From an uncultured Lachnospiraceae bacterium (GTDB lineage Bacteria; Bacillota; Clostridia; Lachnospirales; Lachnospiraceae), in the NCBI GenBank assembly GCA_958405355.1, contig CATYEA010000161.1, forward strand, positions 1 through 5,013: 5,013 bases of DNA, read 5' to 3'. The translations under genes and the position numbers were made by a program. The notes below the pieces were generated by a model. It saw only the letters and a list, made by a program, of their open reading frames with translations, ran no database searches and was not told where the DNA came from. Numbering within the stretch: position 1 is the stretch's first letter; each line of letters opens with the position of its first letter. Positions 4,968 to 5,013 of this stretch are shown piece after piece.

Positions 4968-5013
4968 TTATTTCACATGGCTTTTTGTTTTTCTGCGCTG
5001 CATCACAGCCACA
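4968..5013 (-). CDS. C-terminal fragment of an unidentified protein entering from the right edge
   Basis: A minus-strand frame open from the right edge encodes VAVMQRRKTKSHVK and ends with TAA at 4970-4968. Only 14 full codons are visible, so the protein cannot be named. A basic tail after hydrophobic residues would suit the cytoplasmic end of a membrane or surface-anchored protein. The strong terminator starting about 33 nt downstream in the same orientation is the main support for a gene ending here. Confidence 0.5.
   Translation of the reverse strand, partial: VAVMQRRKTKSHVK

Noticed and set aside
1..5013. CRISPR array, insertion sequence, tRNA or rRNA
   Set aside because: No regularly spaced repeats, transposase frame, terminal inverted repeats or cloverleaf sequences were found on either strand by eye.

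Overview
The window holds most of a minus-strand haem-acquisition operon, with a small unrelated gene and the tail of another gene upstream of it. Low-to-moderate GC, strong AGGAGG-type ribosome binding sites, a lipoprotein signal and a Shp-type surface protein point to a Firmicute. The style of the Shp domain and of the leader suggests a gut Clostridia/Lachnospiraceae-type anaerobe; this placement is inference, as there is no rRNA or housekeeping marker.

Reading in the direction of transcription (high to low coordinates): the last 14 codons of an unidentified gene (4968-5013) are followed by a strong hairpin terminator (about 4883-4935). Next comes a monocistronic 62-residue helical protein (4577-4765) with a near-consensus promoter (TTTACA-17-TATAAT), an SD that selects a GTG start, and its own terminator (4509-4543). 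A gene-free stretch (4231-4576) carries phased A-tracts, a promoter (TTGACA-18-TATATC, 4349-4378) and a structured leader of about 110 nt. The leader can form two competing hairpins and encodes a possible 17-codon Cys-rich peptide.

The operon then runs: (1) a secreted, membrane-anchored Shp-domain haem-binding protein (3208-4230); (2) an IsdE/HtsA-type haem-binding lipoprotein (2109-3215); (3) a FecCD-family permease (1033-2094); (4) a FecE-type ATPase (255-1043); (5) the first 73 codons of a YbaN/DUF454 membrane protein that runs off the left edge (1-221). Genes overlap or are separated by 33 nt or less, and I see no internal terminator, so they are very probably co-transcribed.

The inferred pathway follows the streptococcal Shp-HtsABC relay. 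The Shp-like protein takes haem at the cell surface and passes it to the lipoprotein, which delivers it to the permease/ATPase pair. Predicted haem ligands are visible in both binding proteins: a Met/Met pair in the Shp-like protein and a Met/His pair in the lipoprotein. The operon is therefore best called a haem importer rather than a siderophore importer. The most open questions are the leader RNA/uORF, the role of the DUF454 gene, and the four cysteines in the Shp domain.
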